DNA from: Lolium rigidum
Lineage: Eukaryota > Streptophyta > Magnoliopsida > Poales > Poaceae
DNA: 64,000 nucleotides
Reading direction: 5' to 3'
Assembly (NCBI RefSeq): GCF_022539505.1
Contig: NC_061514.1
Location: forward strand, 216,465,837-216,529,836
Position 1 is the stretch's first letter. Each line of letters begins with the position of its first letter. A program made the position numbers and the translations under genes. Shown here one piece after another: positions 19,141 to 29,948 of this stretch. The notes below the pieces were generated by a model. That model did no database searches. It saw only the letters and a program-made list of their open reading frames with translations, and had not been told where the DNA came from.

Positions 19141-20592
19141 ACTTACCTACTCGAGGACGAGCAGGAGTTAAGCTTGGGGATGCTTGATACGTCTCAAACG
19201 TATCTATAATTTTTTATGCTCCTTGCTTGTTTTACACCAATTCATATATGTTTTGCTTACACTTCGTTGCACTTTTACATGATTCCCGACACTAGCATAT
19301 TAACAAGATGCCACAGTGTCAGTTCCCTGTTTTCTGTTGTTTTTGTATTTCAGAAAAGTTGTACATGAAATATTCTCGGAATTGGACAAAACAAAAGCCG
19401 AAGTCAATGTTTTACCGAAACGAAGACGAAGTCCAAGGGGGGGGGGGGGTCGAAGAGGCGCAGTAGGGCGGCCAGACCACCCCTAGGCGCGGGCTGGACC
19501 TGGCCCGCGCCTAGGGTAGGTATGGGCCCACCAGGCGCCCCACCGACCTAAATCCTCCGCCTATTTATACATCTTCTCGGGAAAACCCTGGATACCCGAG
19601 CCTCCATCCACGAAAAGTTCCATCGCGGCTGCCATCGCATAACCCATCTCGGGGGTTCTAAAGCTCTTCCCGGCACCCTGCCGGAGGGGGAAATCATCGC
19701 CGGAGGCATCTACATCGCATGCCCGCCTTCGAAGTGATGCGTGAGTAGTTCATCCCTGGACTATGGGTCCATAGCAGTAGCTAGATGGTTGTCTTCTCCA
19801 CTTTGTGCTTCATGTATCGATCTTGTGAGCTGCCCTACATGATCAATATCATCTTTATGTAATCCTATATGTTTGGTTTGTCTGGGATCCGATGAATATT
19901 GTATACTATGTTGAGATTGATTATATATTCATGTCATATGTTATTTGTGATCTTGCATGCTCTCCGTTGCTAGTAGAAACTCTGGCCAAGTGGACACTTG
20001 TGACTCCAAGATGCGGTATTTATGCTCTATAGTAGGTTCATGCCTCTAGTTTTCTGGGAGAGCGACGTTTAACTTCTAAGATTGTAGATGTGTTGTTGCT
20101 ACTAGGGAGAAAACAACAATGTTTTATCCGAGGGTAATTATATTGTTTACTTTACACACATTGCTTAATGCAATAGTCTATTGCTTTGCAACTTAATACT
20201 GAAAGGGGTTCGGACGATAACCTAAAGGTGGATTATTAGTCATAGATGTAGTTGGATTACGGTCTATGTATTATGTTGTAATGCCCATATCAAATCTCAT
20301 AGTAATCATCTTGCCATGTATTGGTCGATATTCTATCAATTTGCCAAGCTGTAATTTGTTCACCAAACATGCTATTTATCTTTATGGAGAGACACCTCTA
20401 GTGAACTATGGACCCCGGTCCTATTTCCTTTATCGATAAATTATACTTGCAATCCTATTTTGTTTACTTTTCGCATACATCTCTTTCCACTCGATACGTC
20501 TATCCTTTGTGTTCAACAAACCGGTGAGATTGACAACCTCACTGCAAGTTGGGGCAAAGTACTTTGGTTGTGTTGTGTGCAGGTTCAACGTT
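19141..20592 (+). mobile_element. Element F: polypurine tract and LTR, left part
   Basis: The text GAGTTAAGCTTGGGGATGCT (19165-19184) matches the polypurine tract of element E, and the LTR starts TGATACGTCTCAAACG at 19185. The LTR is cut at 20592 by insertion of element T, whose 5-bp duplication ACGTT is at 20588-20592, and resumes at 49207. A run of 13 G lies at 19437-19449. The polypurine tract on the left and a PBS on the right of the same LTR (see 49207-49408) is unusual. Confidence 0.75.
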
Positions 20593-23018
20593 TGTAACAT
20601 CCCAAATTTCAATAAAAGAGAGAAGAAGAATTCCGAGATCCAAAATTCAGAACCAACAAAAACTTTTCCTCGCATATAGTGCCATGCATAGGACTTGTGC
20701 ATTTGAGTGATATGCCATGATGATTGTTATTATGTTTTTGTGCTGAACTCTAAAACCCTAAAGTGATCAAGAGAAGATCACAAACCAAATAAAATAAAAG
20801 AGAAAGAAATCAAATAAGAAAACCCTAAAACCCTCACATATGGTTTATGCCATTTTTTGCAAATCGTTACCCTAGACCATTTTGGTCTTCACCATTAGTT
20901 GTTTTATGTTACTAAACACTTAGTACAACTTTTGGAACCAAAGAAACACAAAACAAATCAAATCCAATTTCAAAATGGGATCACATATGATAATGGTCAA
21001 AACTGCCATTTACATTCTGGTCACCACTTTGAGCCTTTGCAATTCAAGTTTTTCAAACTAAACAAGTCCCATTCTTTGCACCACATCCTAGTACACAACA
21101 AGGTGAACAACTTCTGTAAAGAGCACCACATAAAAATCTTCTTGGATCAAAAGTTAGGAGCAAGCCAAGTGGAGACTTTGAAACTTGGGCAAGATCACCT
21201 CTTTCAAAATTTGATCAAACCATGCCATTTCTTGATCATCACTTGACCCAGCCATGACCCCTGGACCCCACCCTACCTAGCCCATGCATGGAGACACCAT
21301 GGACACGGGCAAACATGGCGTGGCCATGGCCATGCCGGACACATTCCACCTCGATGACCACCTCTCTCTCCCTAGCTCTCCAGCACGCGCCACCTTGCCA
21401 AACAGGTTGCCATTGATCTCCTGAGATCGCCCGTACCAGCCGTTGAACGAGAGGACGCCGACACGCCCCGGACGATGCGCGCCCACGGCGCTCCAGGTAC
21501 GCCGCCAACGGCATGACGACGTCACCAGCGCACGGACGCGCGCGACACGGGCACGCTTCGCTCGCCGTACCTCGCCGTACCCCGACCACCTCCGCTCGCC
21601 CAGGTACCCGTCGCGCCACGCGGAGCTCGCCGGACACCCTGGCGTCACCACCTAGCGCCTACCGTCGCCGGAGAGGACGCACCCTCCCGCCATGGCCGCG
21701 GCAGTACGCGCAAGCGCCCGACCGAAGTACACCCTGCCTTGACGCGCCGTTGACGCTCACAGGACCGCCGTGACGTGGTGAACACCACCGCGCCCTCACC
21801 TAGCCTCCTAGCTCGCCGGAGTTGCCGCGCGCTTGTCGACACTCACCCTGCCCCGCAGCACCTTCTCCCTCCTATAAATAGAGGACTCCCCCGAGCAATC
21901 CCAGCACACCACCATGACCACCATCTTCCACTGCTTCTCCTCGCACCGTTAGCCACCTCAATCGACGCCGGAGCAGCTCCAATTGGACGATCGGAGCCGC
22001 GGAAGCCCTGGCGAAATCGCCGTCGATCCAGGCCACCTCGAGCTCCGCCGCTGCTACAGGCTGCCTCGCCGTCATCTACAACTTCATCACGCTGTTGACG
22101 TCAGAAACCCCCTGGCGGGCAGAGACGGGCAACACAGTAGAGCCGGGAACAACTAGGGCTGCGGCTGGCCCCAGTCCCTCAGAGCGACGGCCCGCAAAGC
22201 CTCCTGGTCGCACGTCCGATGCTATCGCAAGGGCGTGCCACCTGACCTATACCTGGTCAGGAAGGTGTTGATGATGCCTCGCTTAGTTTCCTGCATGGCA
22301 TACACGTAAACATTAAATACGAGCCTCGATCGGCTCTCAGGTTATCCTGTGAATCGGCTCAAAGAGCCGATACACCCATGATTCGAACAGGGTGTCCGAA
22401 TATATGGTGGTCCTGCTTGATCAAGATAAAGCTAATGAGATCTACGACGATTTAGGGTTTTCACCGCATAATCGGATCATCCTACTCACGATTGGGCCTC
22501 GCGCTCGCGCACGGTGACCGTAAGCCGATCCTAGACAGGGCCTAAAAACCAACACGAGGTTGATCCCGGAACATCCTTTCTAGGGCTAGCAAACGTCACC
22601 CTACACGCCGCTGGATCCTCCAACCCTTTGTAAGGCCTAACTATTGCGGATGTTAAACTAATCCTTGATGAACAAGGAGCAACCGTAACGGATCAGATCT
22701 ACTAAACTATGATCAAGCGGGGTGCCGCCCCTACACCTAAGGTAGGTGTAAGGGCGGCTAGATGTGCAAGGGTCGCATAACGAAAGCATGTAATTCGAAG
22801 AACAATGCTAACCCTAACACATCTAAGATAACTACGTTGCTCGCCATCAAAAAGGCTTCAGCACGAGCAACGCATGAACAACGTGGGCAGGCTTGTGCTG
22901 CCTAGATCGCAAGGCAGCATGGTGCTTACCGGAGAAACCCTCGAGACGAAGGAGTTGGCGATGCGCCGAGATTTGTTTGTGTTGAACGTTGGTTGTTGTT
23001 TCCATAAACCCTAGATAC

Positions 23019-23028
23019 ATATTTATAG
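23019..23028 (-). promoter_or_regulatory. TATA box of G 3' LTR
   Basis: Minus-strand CTATAAATAT, duplicated in the other LTR at 35721-35730. It places the element transcription start near 22990 and 35695, and puts the antisense ORF at 23533-24006 in the U3 part. Confidence 0.55.
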
Positions 23029-23442
23029 TCCAAGGGACTTTCTAATTTAGGCGTGCACCTAACCGTGCACGGGTAAAACTCTAACTAACCGACGGAGTAT
23101 CCTAATATGTTACAGATACACGGGCCAACTAGCCCACACTTTGCATATAAAGGCCGATTCACATATTTCTCCCATGCATATCCTTTAAATCCATCTTGAT
23201 CGCGGCCCACCTCTGACTCGGTCAAATTCTGGTGAGAACACATGCCCCCCTGGTTTTGGAAATGACATTTCCAAAATCATTACGCTTTTCTTTCGTCGGG
23301 CCATGTCGTGGCAGAGCAGAACCGTTGCAGCACTTCTCATCATGATGCCCTGTCTCCTCAACTATCCCGCATGATTTGACCGCTGTCTTTGGGAACCGCC
23401 TTCTCGGAAACTGCTATGGCATCGAATTCCTACTATAGCCCT

Positions 23443-23452
23443 TTTATTTAAA
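23443..23452 (+). promoter_or_regulatory. Possible plus-strand TATA box of the antisense LTR ORF
   Basis: TTATTTAAAC lies 80-90 bases before the ATG at 23533 and is conserved in the second LTR copy (about 36147-36156). Position and sequence fit a plant core promoter, but function is an inference. Confidence 0.35.
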
Positions 23453-23532
23453 CGCCTTGAGCAGTTTGCCACTCCATTACTTTGCCCCGTTCTGACCATC
23501 GGCACCCCAAAAACCCCCAATCTCCTATAGCC

Positions 23533-24006
23533 ATGCCTTCCTCTTCTTCCTCCTCCACCTCATCGGTCTTCTCTGACTCTTCCTCCTCTCGCGAGCCGAC
23601 GCCGGAGTGGGGCTCGTTGGCGGCACACGACATCCTTGCCCCGACGACGTGGGACAAGGAGGAACATGATTCCTCCATCTGGTCGGAGGATGACAAATCC
23701 CTGACCGATGGAGAGGGCGACCTTCAATTCCTCGTCAAAGGGGAAGAGGAGGCAGAGAGCGAGGACAACTGCTTCTCCTGGGACGATTTCACCTCCTCCG
23801 AGGAAGAAGCGGAGGAGGACGACGATGACTCCCTTGAAGGTTACCCACCAGCAAAGCGCCTCCGCACCTGGTGGGACGACGATAGCGATGACGATGATGA
23901 GGAAGATGAGGCTCCCGTAGAAGGCTACGGAAGCTCCGATGAAGAGCCTATCAGCGAGCTGCGCCGGAGGCAGCGACGACGAGAGCAGCAATGGCCTCTA
24001 GATTAG
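23533..24006 (+). CDS. Acidic Ser-rich ORF, antisense within the G LTR (157 aa)
   Basis: The frame opens at ATG 23533 in a good context (GCCATGCC), although in-frame codons continue upstream to 23482. It has a Ser-rich start (MPSSSSSSTSSVFSDSSSS), a middle with WDKEEHDSS and SEDDKSLTDGEGDLQFL, and very acidic tracts (EEEAEEDDDDS, DDDSDDDDEEDEAP) around a basic KRLRTW motif, ending before TAG 24004-24006. It lies on the strand opposite to G transcription, in U3. A TTATTTAAA box precedes it and an AATGAA signal follows (24083). I do not know a function; acidic Ser-rich proteins with a KRLR motif can be nuclear, but this is speculation. The other LTR (36234-36699) keeps the same frame apart from single-base indels. 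The C-terminus differs between copies because of a one-base difference at 23955. Confidence 0.5.
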   Translation: MPSSSSSSTSSVFSDSSSSREPTPEWGSLAAHDILAPTTWDKEEHDSSIWSEDDKSLTDGEGDLQFLVKGEEEAESEDNCFSWDDFTSSEEEAEEDDDDSLEGYPPAKRLRTWWDDDSDDDDEEDEAPVEGYGSSDEEPISELRRRQRRREQQWPLD

Positions 24007-24207
24007 GGATCAGTAGTAGTAGTTGGCTTTTGCCCTCTTCTCCCCTGAGCAATCGGCTCTTTGCTTGTAAGAAATCCCTCTATTAATGAAGAAAATATTC
24101 CTCAATTAATTTCGCCTCTTTGTTGACTTTGCCGATCGTCGAATGGAGTCGCCGTACGAAGAGCCGATAGCAAGACATCGGCTCGCATCGCGATCTGGGG
24201 CCAAGCC

Positions 24208-24511
24208 GTTGCTTACCCACACGGTTTAACAGGTCTTACTAGGCCTAAGCCTCGTCCAAACCACCAGCTTGAACTCTTTATCAATCTCACATTATGACCT
24301 GCGAGTCTGAACCGATTCCATTAACTTGTTAATTTGAGCTCATTCCTCTAGAGTCGATATCAGCGTATCGGCTTTGTTATTCTGAAGTCGATGCCTATAC
24401 ATCGGCTGTATTTTCATACTGTTATCTCTGTGCGTTTTCTCAAGTCGATGTCTGCGCATCGGCTGCGATTTTTTGTTTTTTACCGGCCGATTTAAAATCG
24501 GCCTCCATACC
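24208..24511 (-). other. 3' untranslated/LTR border region of G with hairpin series
   Basis: Between the end of pol and the shared LTR portion. It holds three 22-bp units of the form AGTCGAT-N8-ATCGGCT (24352-24373, 24386-24407, 24443-24464) and a perfect palindrome GGCCGATTTAAAATCGGCC (24485-24503). The exact start of the 3' LTR cannot be fixed because the matching end of the other LTR is deleted. Confidence 0.6.
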
Positions 24512-25031
24512 TTACTGCCCATCATCCCACATGCTTGGGAAATACTTCTTGAGGTGTTGACCATTGACGGCTACTGGGAACTTCTGTCCGTACAATTCTT
24601 CCAACATGTATGCATTACCCTTCAAAGCCTGGACGACTTTGTACGGACCGTGCCAATTAGGAGACCACTTGCCATATGCCTTGTCTCTGGTTCCTAACGG
24701 CAACACAGCTTCCCATACCAGATCACCAACTTGAAACTCCTTTGGTCTAACCTTCTTATTGTAGGCACGAGCTACCCTGGCTTTGTTCTCCTTAATCTTC
24801 TCCAATGACCAAAGCCTAAGTTCTGTTGCGTCCTCAATAGTGTCACTCATCAAAGCTGCATATTCTTCCGCTGTCGGATCATTCGAAACGTGACACGTCT
24901 TGATCCAGCCGTAATTTCCCAAGGTAATACGGCTTCCTGTCCATAGACAAGCTGGTACGGCGAAGTCTTTATAGCTCCATGGCACGACATGCGGTAGGCC
25001 CATAATGCTTCTGATAACTTCTCATGCCAAT
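24512..25031 (-). pseudogene. Integrase C-terminal part of element G
   Basis: This is the distal piece of the G integrase on the minus strand. The catalytic core end (HEKLSEALWAYRMS, PYQLVYGQEAVLPWEI) is in one frame. Then, after a shift near 24890, come the DNA-binding tail ARVARAYNKKVRPKEFQVGD and the ending YFPSMWDDGQ, with a stop just before 24512. The upstream piece ends at 31664 in the same reading sense; element E with its CCAAT duplication sits exactly between them. Residues around the join are in register, showing that the integrase was uninterrupted before E arrived. Confidence 0.8.
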
Positions 25032-26742
25032 TGATACGTCTCCAACGTATCGATAATTTCTTGTGTTCCATGCCACATTATTGATGTTATCTACATGTTT
25101 TATGCACACTTTATGTCATATTCGTGCATTTTCTGGAACTAACCTATTAACAAGATGCCGAAGTGCCGGTTCTCGTTTTCTGCTGTTTTTGGTTTCGAAA
25201 TCCTAGTAACGAAATATTCTCGGAATCGGACGAAATCAACGCCCGGGTTCCTATTTTACCGGAAGCATCCGGAACACACGAGAACCGCCAGAGAAGGGAG
25301 GCAGGGCCACCAAACCCTACCCCGGCGCGGCCAAGGGGGCGCCCCCCTAGGGTGTGGGCCCCCCTTCGACCTTCCTGCGCCGCCTCTTCGCCTATAAGAA
25401 GCCCCTGGATCAGAAAACCCGATACCAATTGACGAAACCCACGAAAACCTTCCAGAGCCGCCGCCATCGCGAAGCCAAGATCTGGGGGACAGGATCTCTG
25501 TTCCGGCACCCTGCCGGAGCGGGGAAGTGCCCCGGAAGGCTTCTCCATCGACACCGCTGCCATCTCCACCGCCATCTTCATCACCGCTGCTGCTCCCATG
25601 AGGAGGAGTAGTTCTCCATCGAGGCTCGGGGCTGTACCGGTAGCTATGTGGTTCATCTCTCTCCTATGTAGTTCAATACAATAATCTCATGAGCTGCCTT
25701 ACATGATTGAGATTCATATGATGATGCTTGTAATCTAGATGTCATTATGCTAGTCAAGTGAGTTTTACTTATGTGATCTCCGGAGACTCCTCGTCCCACG
25801 TGTGTAAAGGTGACGAGTGTGTGCACCGTGTGGGTCTCTTAGGCTAGATTTCACAGAATACTTATTCACTCGTTGAATGGCATAGTGAGGTGCTTATTTA
25901 TATCTCTTTATGATTGCAGCATGTTGTATCACAATTTATCTATGTGCTACTCTAGTGATGTGTTATTAAAGTAGTTTTATTCCTCCCGCATGTGTGCAAA
26001 GGTGACAGTGCGTGCACCGTGTTAGTACTTGGTTTATGCTATGATCATGATCTCTTGTAGATTATGGAGTTAACTATTGCTATGATAATATTGATGTGAT
26101 CTATTCCTCCTACATATGCATGAAGGTGACGAGTGTGCATGCTATGCTAGTACTTGGTTTAGTAGCGTTGATCTATCTTACACTAAAGGTTACTTAAACA
26201 TGAGCATTATTGTGGAGCTTGTTAACTCCGGCATTGAGGGTTCGTGTAATCCTACGCAATGTGTTCATCATCCAACAAAAGTGTAGAGTATGCATTTATC
26301 TATTCTGTTATGTGATCAATGTTGAGAGTGTCCACTAGTGAAAGTGTAATCCCTAGGCCTTGTTCCTAAATACTGCTGAGTTACTACTGCTTGTTTACTG
26401 TTTTACTGCGTTACTACTGCTGTAATACCACCACCATCAACTACACGCCAAGCACTTTTCTGGCACCGTTGCTACTGCTCATACTTATTTATACCACCTG
26501 TATTTCACTATCTCTTCGCCGAACTAGTGCACCTATTAGGTGTGTTGGGGACACAAGAGACTTCTTGCTTTGTGGTTGCGGGGTTGCATGAGAGGGATAT
26601 CTTTGACCTCTTCCTCCCCGAGTTCGATAAACCTTGGGTATCCACTTAAGGGAAACTTGCTGCTGTTCTACAAACCTCTGCTCTTGGAGGCCCAACACTG
26701 TCTACAGGAAAGGAGGGGGAACGTAGACATCAAGCACTTTTC

Positions 26743-26761
26743 ACGGCGCCGTTGTCGGGGA
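26743..26761 (+). other. Primer-binding site of element E (tRNA-Asp type)
   Basis: GGCGCCGTTGTCGGGGA, with one internal mismatch to the expected GGCGCCGTTGCCGGGGA. Similar cores recur at about 26459-26475 (TCTGGCACCGTTGC, inside the LTR) and 26809-26822 (TCTGGCGCCGTTGT). Confidence 0.75.
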
Positions 26762-26896
26762 GGAAAGGTAAAAGGCTCTCATACTACGGTCCCAGGTAAA
26801 GTATTTTTCTGGCGCCGTTGTGTGTGTGCTCGAAGCTATTTCCTTTAGATCCTGCAATTGCATCTTGTTGTTTCTTGTTTACACTAGTTTGGCATA

Positions 26897-27634
26897 ATGT
26901 ACAAGAGTGAGCTTCTTATTCTATTTCCTGATTTAAAACATGGATTGTTTGATGCGAAAATTAAAAAACCTATGAAATCTTATTTGCATGCTGGTAGTAA
27001 TATTAGTATGAACGCTTTGAACACCGTTGTTGATAATGATATAGAAAGTTTTAAGCTTGGGGAAGCTGGTTTGCATGATATTTTTAGTCCCCCAAGCATT
27101 GAGGAGAAAATTTTCTTTGATGATACTTTGCCTCCTATTTCTGATGATTATAATGATAGTGGTCCTTTGATGCCACTTACTGCTGAGAGTAAATTTTGTT
27201 GTGATTATACTATGCCTCCTACACTTGATGAGAATAATAATGATAGCTACTTTGTTGAATTTGCTCCCACTACAACTAATAAAATGGATTATGCTTATGT
27301 GGAGAGTAATAATTTTATGCATGAGACTCATGATAAGAATGCTTTATGTGATAGTTATATTGTTGAGTTTGCTCATGTTGCTACTGAAAGTTATTATGAG
27401 AGAGGAAAATATGGTTGTAGAAATTTTCATGTTACTAAAATGCCTCTCTATGTGCTGAAATTTTTGAAGCTACACTTGTTTTATCTTCCTATGCTTGTTA
27501 CTTTGCTCTTCATGAACTTGTTTATTTACAAGATTCCTATGCATAGGAAGCATGTTAGACTTAAATGTGTTTTGAATTTGCCTCTTGATGCTCTCTTTTG
27601 CTTCAAATACTATTTCTTGCGAGTGCATCATTAA
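26897..27634 (+). CDS. Orphan ORF of element E (245 aa)
   Basis: Starts at ATG 26897, 136 bases after the PBS, and stops at TAA 27632-27634. It is intact. The protein has repeated acidic blocks (FDDTLPPISDDYND, CDYTMPPTLDENND) and ends with a hydrophobic stretch at about residues 187-212 (LHLFYLPMLVTLLFMNLFIY) followed by a basic tail, so it may be a membrane anchor. No zinc knuckle, protease or RT motif is present. Codon use is AT-rich, unlike the GC-rich T and G frames around it. It is a typical orphan frame of Triticeae non-autonomous elements; function unknown. Base composition and the intact frame suggest some constraint, but a young insertion would also explain it. Confidence 0.5.
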   Translation: MYKSELLILFPDLKHGLFDAKIKKPMKSYLHAGSNISMNALNTVVDNDIESFKLGEAGLHDIFSPPSIEEKIFFDDTLPPISDDYNDSGPLMPLTAESKFCCDYTMPPTLDENNNDSYFVEFAPTTTNKMDYAYVESNNFMHETHDKNALCDSYIVEFAHVATESYYERGKYGCRNFHVTKMPLYVLKFLKLHLFYLPMLVTLLFMNLFIYKIPMHRKHVRLKCVLNLPLDALFCFKYYFLRVHH

Positions 27635-29948
27635 AACTGCTGAGCCCATCTTAATGGCTATAAAGAAAAGAACTTCTTGGGAGATAACCCATGTATTATT
27701 TTGCTACAGTACTTTGTTTTATATTTGTGTCTTGGAAGTTGTTTACTACTGTAGCAACCTCTCCTTATCTTAGTTTTGTGTTTTGTTGTGCCAAGTAAAG
27801 TCTTTGATAGTAAAGTAAGTACTAGATTTGGATTACTGCGCAGAAACTTTTTTCTTTGCTGTCACGAATCTGGGCAAAATTCTCTGTAGGTAACTCAGAA
27901 AATTATGCCAATTTACGTGAGTGATCCTCAGATATGTACGCAACTTTCATTCAATTTGAGCATTTTCATTTGAGCAAGTCTGGTGGCCTAATAAAATCCA
28001 TCTTTACGGACTGTTCTGTTTTGACAGATTCTGCCTTTTATTTCGCATTGCCTCTTTTGCTATGTTGGATGAATTTCTTTGATCCATTAATGTCCAGTAG
28101 CTTTATGCAATGTCCAGAAGTGTTAAGAATGATTGTGTCACCTCTGAACATGTTAATTTTTATTGTCCACTAACCCTCTAATGAGTTGTTTCGAGTTTGG
28201 TGTGGAGGAAGTTTTCAAGGGTCAAGAGAGGAGGATGATATACTATGATCAAGGAGAGTGAAAGCTCTAAGCTTGGGGATGCCCGGTGGTTCATCCCTGC
28301 ATATATCAAGAAGACTCAAGCGTCTAAGCTTGGGGATGCCCAAGGCATCCCCTTCTTCATCAACAAATTATCAGGTTCCTCCCCTGAAACTATATTTTTA
28401 TTCGGCCACATCTTATGTGCTTTACTTGGAGCGTCTGTGTGCTTTTGTTTTTGTTTTTGTTTGAATAAATTGGATTATATCATGCTTGTGTGGGAGAGAG
28501 ACACGCTCCGCTGGTTCGAATGAACACATGTGTTCTTAGCTCATAATATTCATGGCGAAGTTTCCTCTTCGTTAAATTGTTATATGGTTGGAATTGGAAA
28601 ATGATACATGTAGTAATTGCTATAAATGTTTTGGGTAATGTGATACTTGGCAATTGTTGTGCTCATGTTTAAGCTCTTGCATCATATACTTTGCACCCAT
28701 TAGTGAAGAAATACATAGAGCATGCTAAAATTTGGTTTGCATAATTGGTCTCTCTAAGGTCTAGATAATTTCTAGTAAGGTGTTTGAACAACAAGGAAGA
28801 CGATGTATAGTCTTATAATACTTGTAATATGTCTTTTATGTGAGTTCTGCTGTACTAGTTCATCCTTGTGTTTGCCTCAAACAACCTTGCTAGCCTAAAC
28901 CTTGTATCGAGAGGGAATACTTCTCATGCATCCAAATACTTGAGCCAACACTATGCCATTTGTGTCCACCATACCTACCTACTACATGGTATTTCTCCGC
29001 CATTCCAAAGTAAATTGCTTGAGTGCTACCTTTAAACAATTCAAAATTTATTACCTCTTATTTGTGTCAATGTTTTATAGCTCATGAGGAAGTATGTGGT
29101 GTTTATCTTTCAATCTTGTTGGGCAACTTTCACCAATGGACTAGTGGCTTCATCCGCTTATCCAATAATTTTGCAAAAAGAGCTGGCAATGGGATTCCCA
29201 GTCCCAAATTAATTAACAAAAATAGACACTCCTCCATGGTATGTGATTGTTGGACGGCACCCGAAGGATTCGGTTAGCCATGGTTTGTGAAAGAAAGGTT
29301 GGAAGGAGTGCCATCCAAAAATAAAATAAAATGGGAGCCGCTCTTTGAAGGTTTGTCTGGCAAGGGGGTTAGAGTACCCGCTACCATTCGTTGACAACAA
29401 CATACACCTCTCAAAACTTTACTTTTATGCTCTCTTTATTTTTTCAAAATCAAAGCTCTAGCACAAATATAGCAATCGATGCTTTCCTCTTTGAAGGACC
29501 ATTCTTTTACTTTTATTGTTGAGTCAGTTCACCTATTTCTCTCCACCTCAAGAAGCAAACACTTGTGTGAACTGTGAATTGATTCTTACATATTTGCATA
29601 TTGCATTTGTTATATTGCTTTGCATTGACAATTATCCATGAGATATACATGTTACAAGTTGAAAGCAACCGCTGAAACTTAATCTTCTTTTGTGTTGCTT
29701 CAATGCTTTTGCTTTGAATTATTGCTTTATGAGTTAACTCTTATGCAAGACTTATTGATGCTTGTCTTGAAGTGCTATTCATGAAAAGTCTTTGCTATAT
29801 GATTCACTTGTTTACTCATGTCATATCCATTGTTTTGATCGCTGCATTCACTACATATGCTGTACAAATAGTATGATCAAGTTTATGATGGCATGTCACT
29901 CCGAAATTATCTTTGTTATCGTTTTACCGCTCGGGACGAGCGAGAACT
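27635..29948 (+). other. Non-coding interior of element E
   Basis: 2.3 kb of AT-rich sequence with no sizeable frame. It contains two extra polypurine-like motifs, AAGCTTGGGGATGCCC, at 28269 and 28326, 57 bp apart in a tandem context, in addition to the real tract at 29949. Confidence 0.7.

Noticed and set aside
21239..21651. Overlapping long open frames in several reading frames (also at 45739-46155)
   Set aside because: They lie in the GC-rich part of the T LTRs, where stops are rare in all frames; no domain and no start context.
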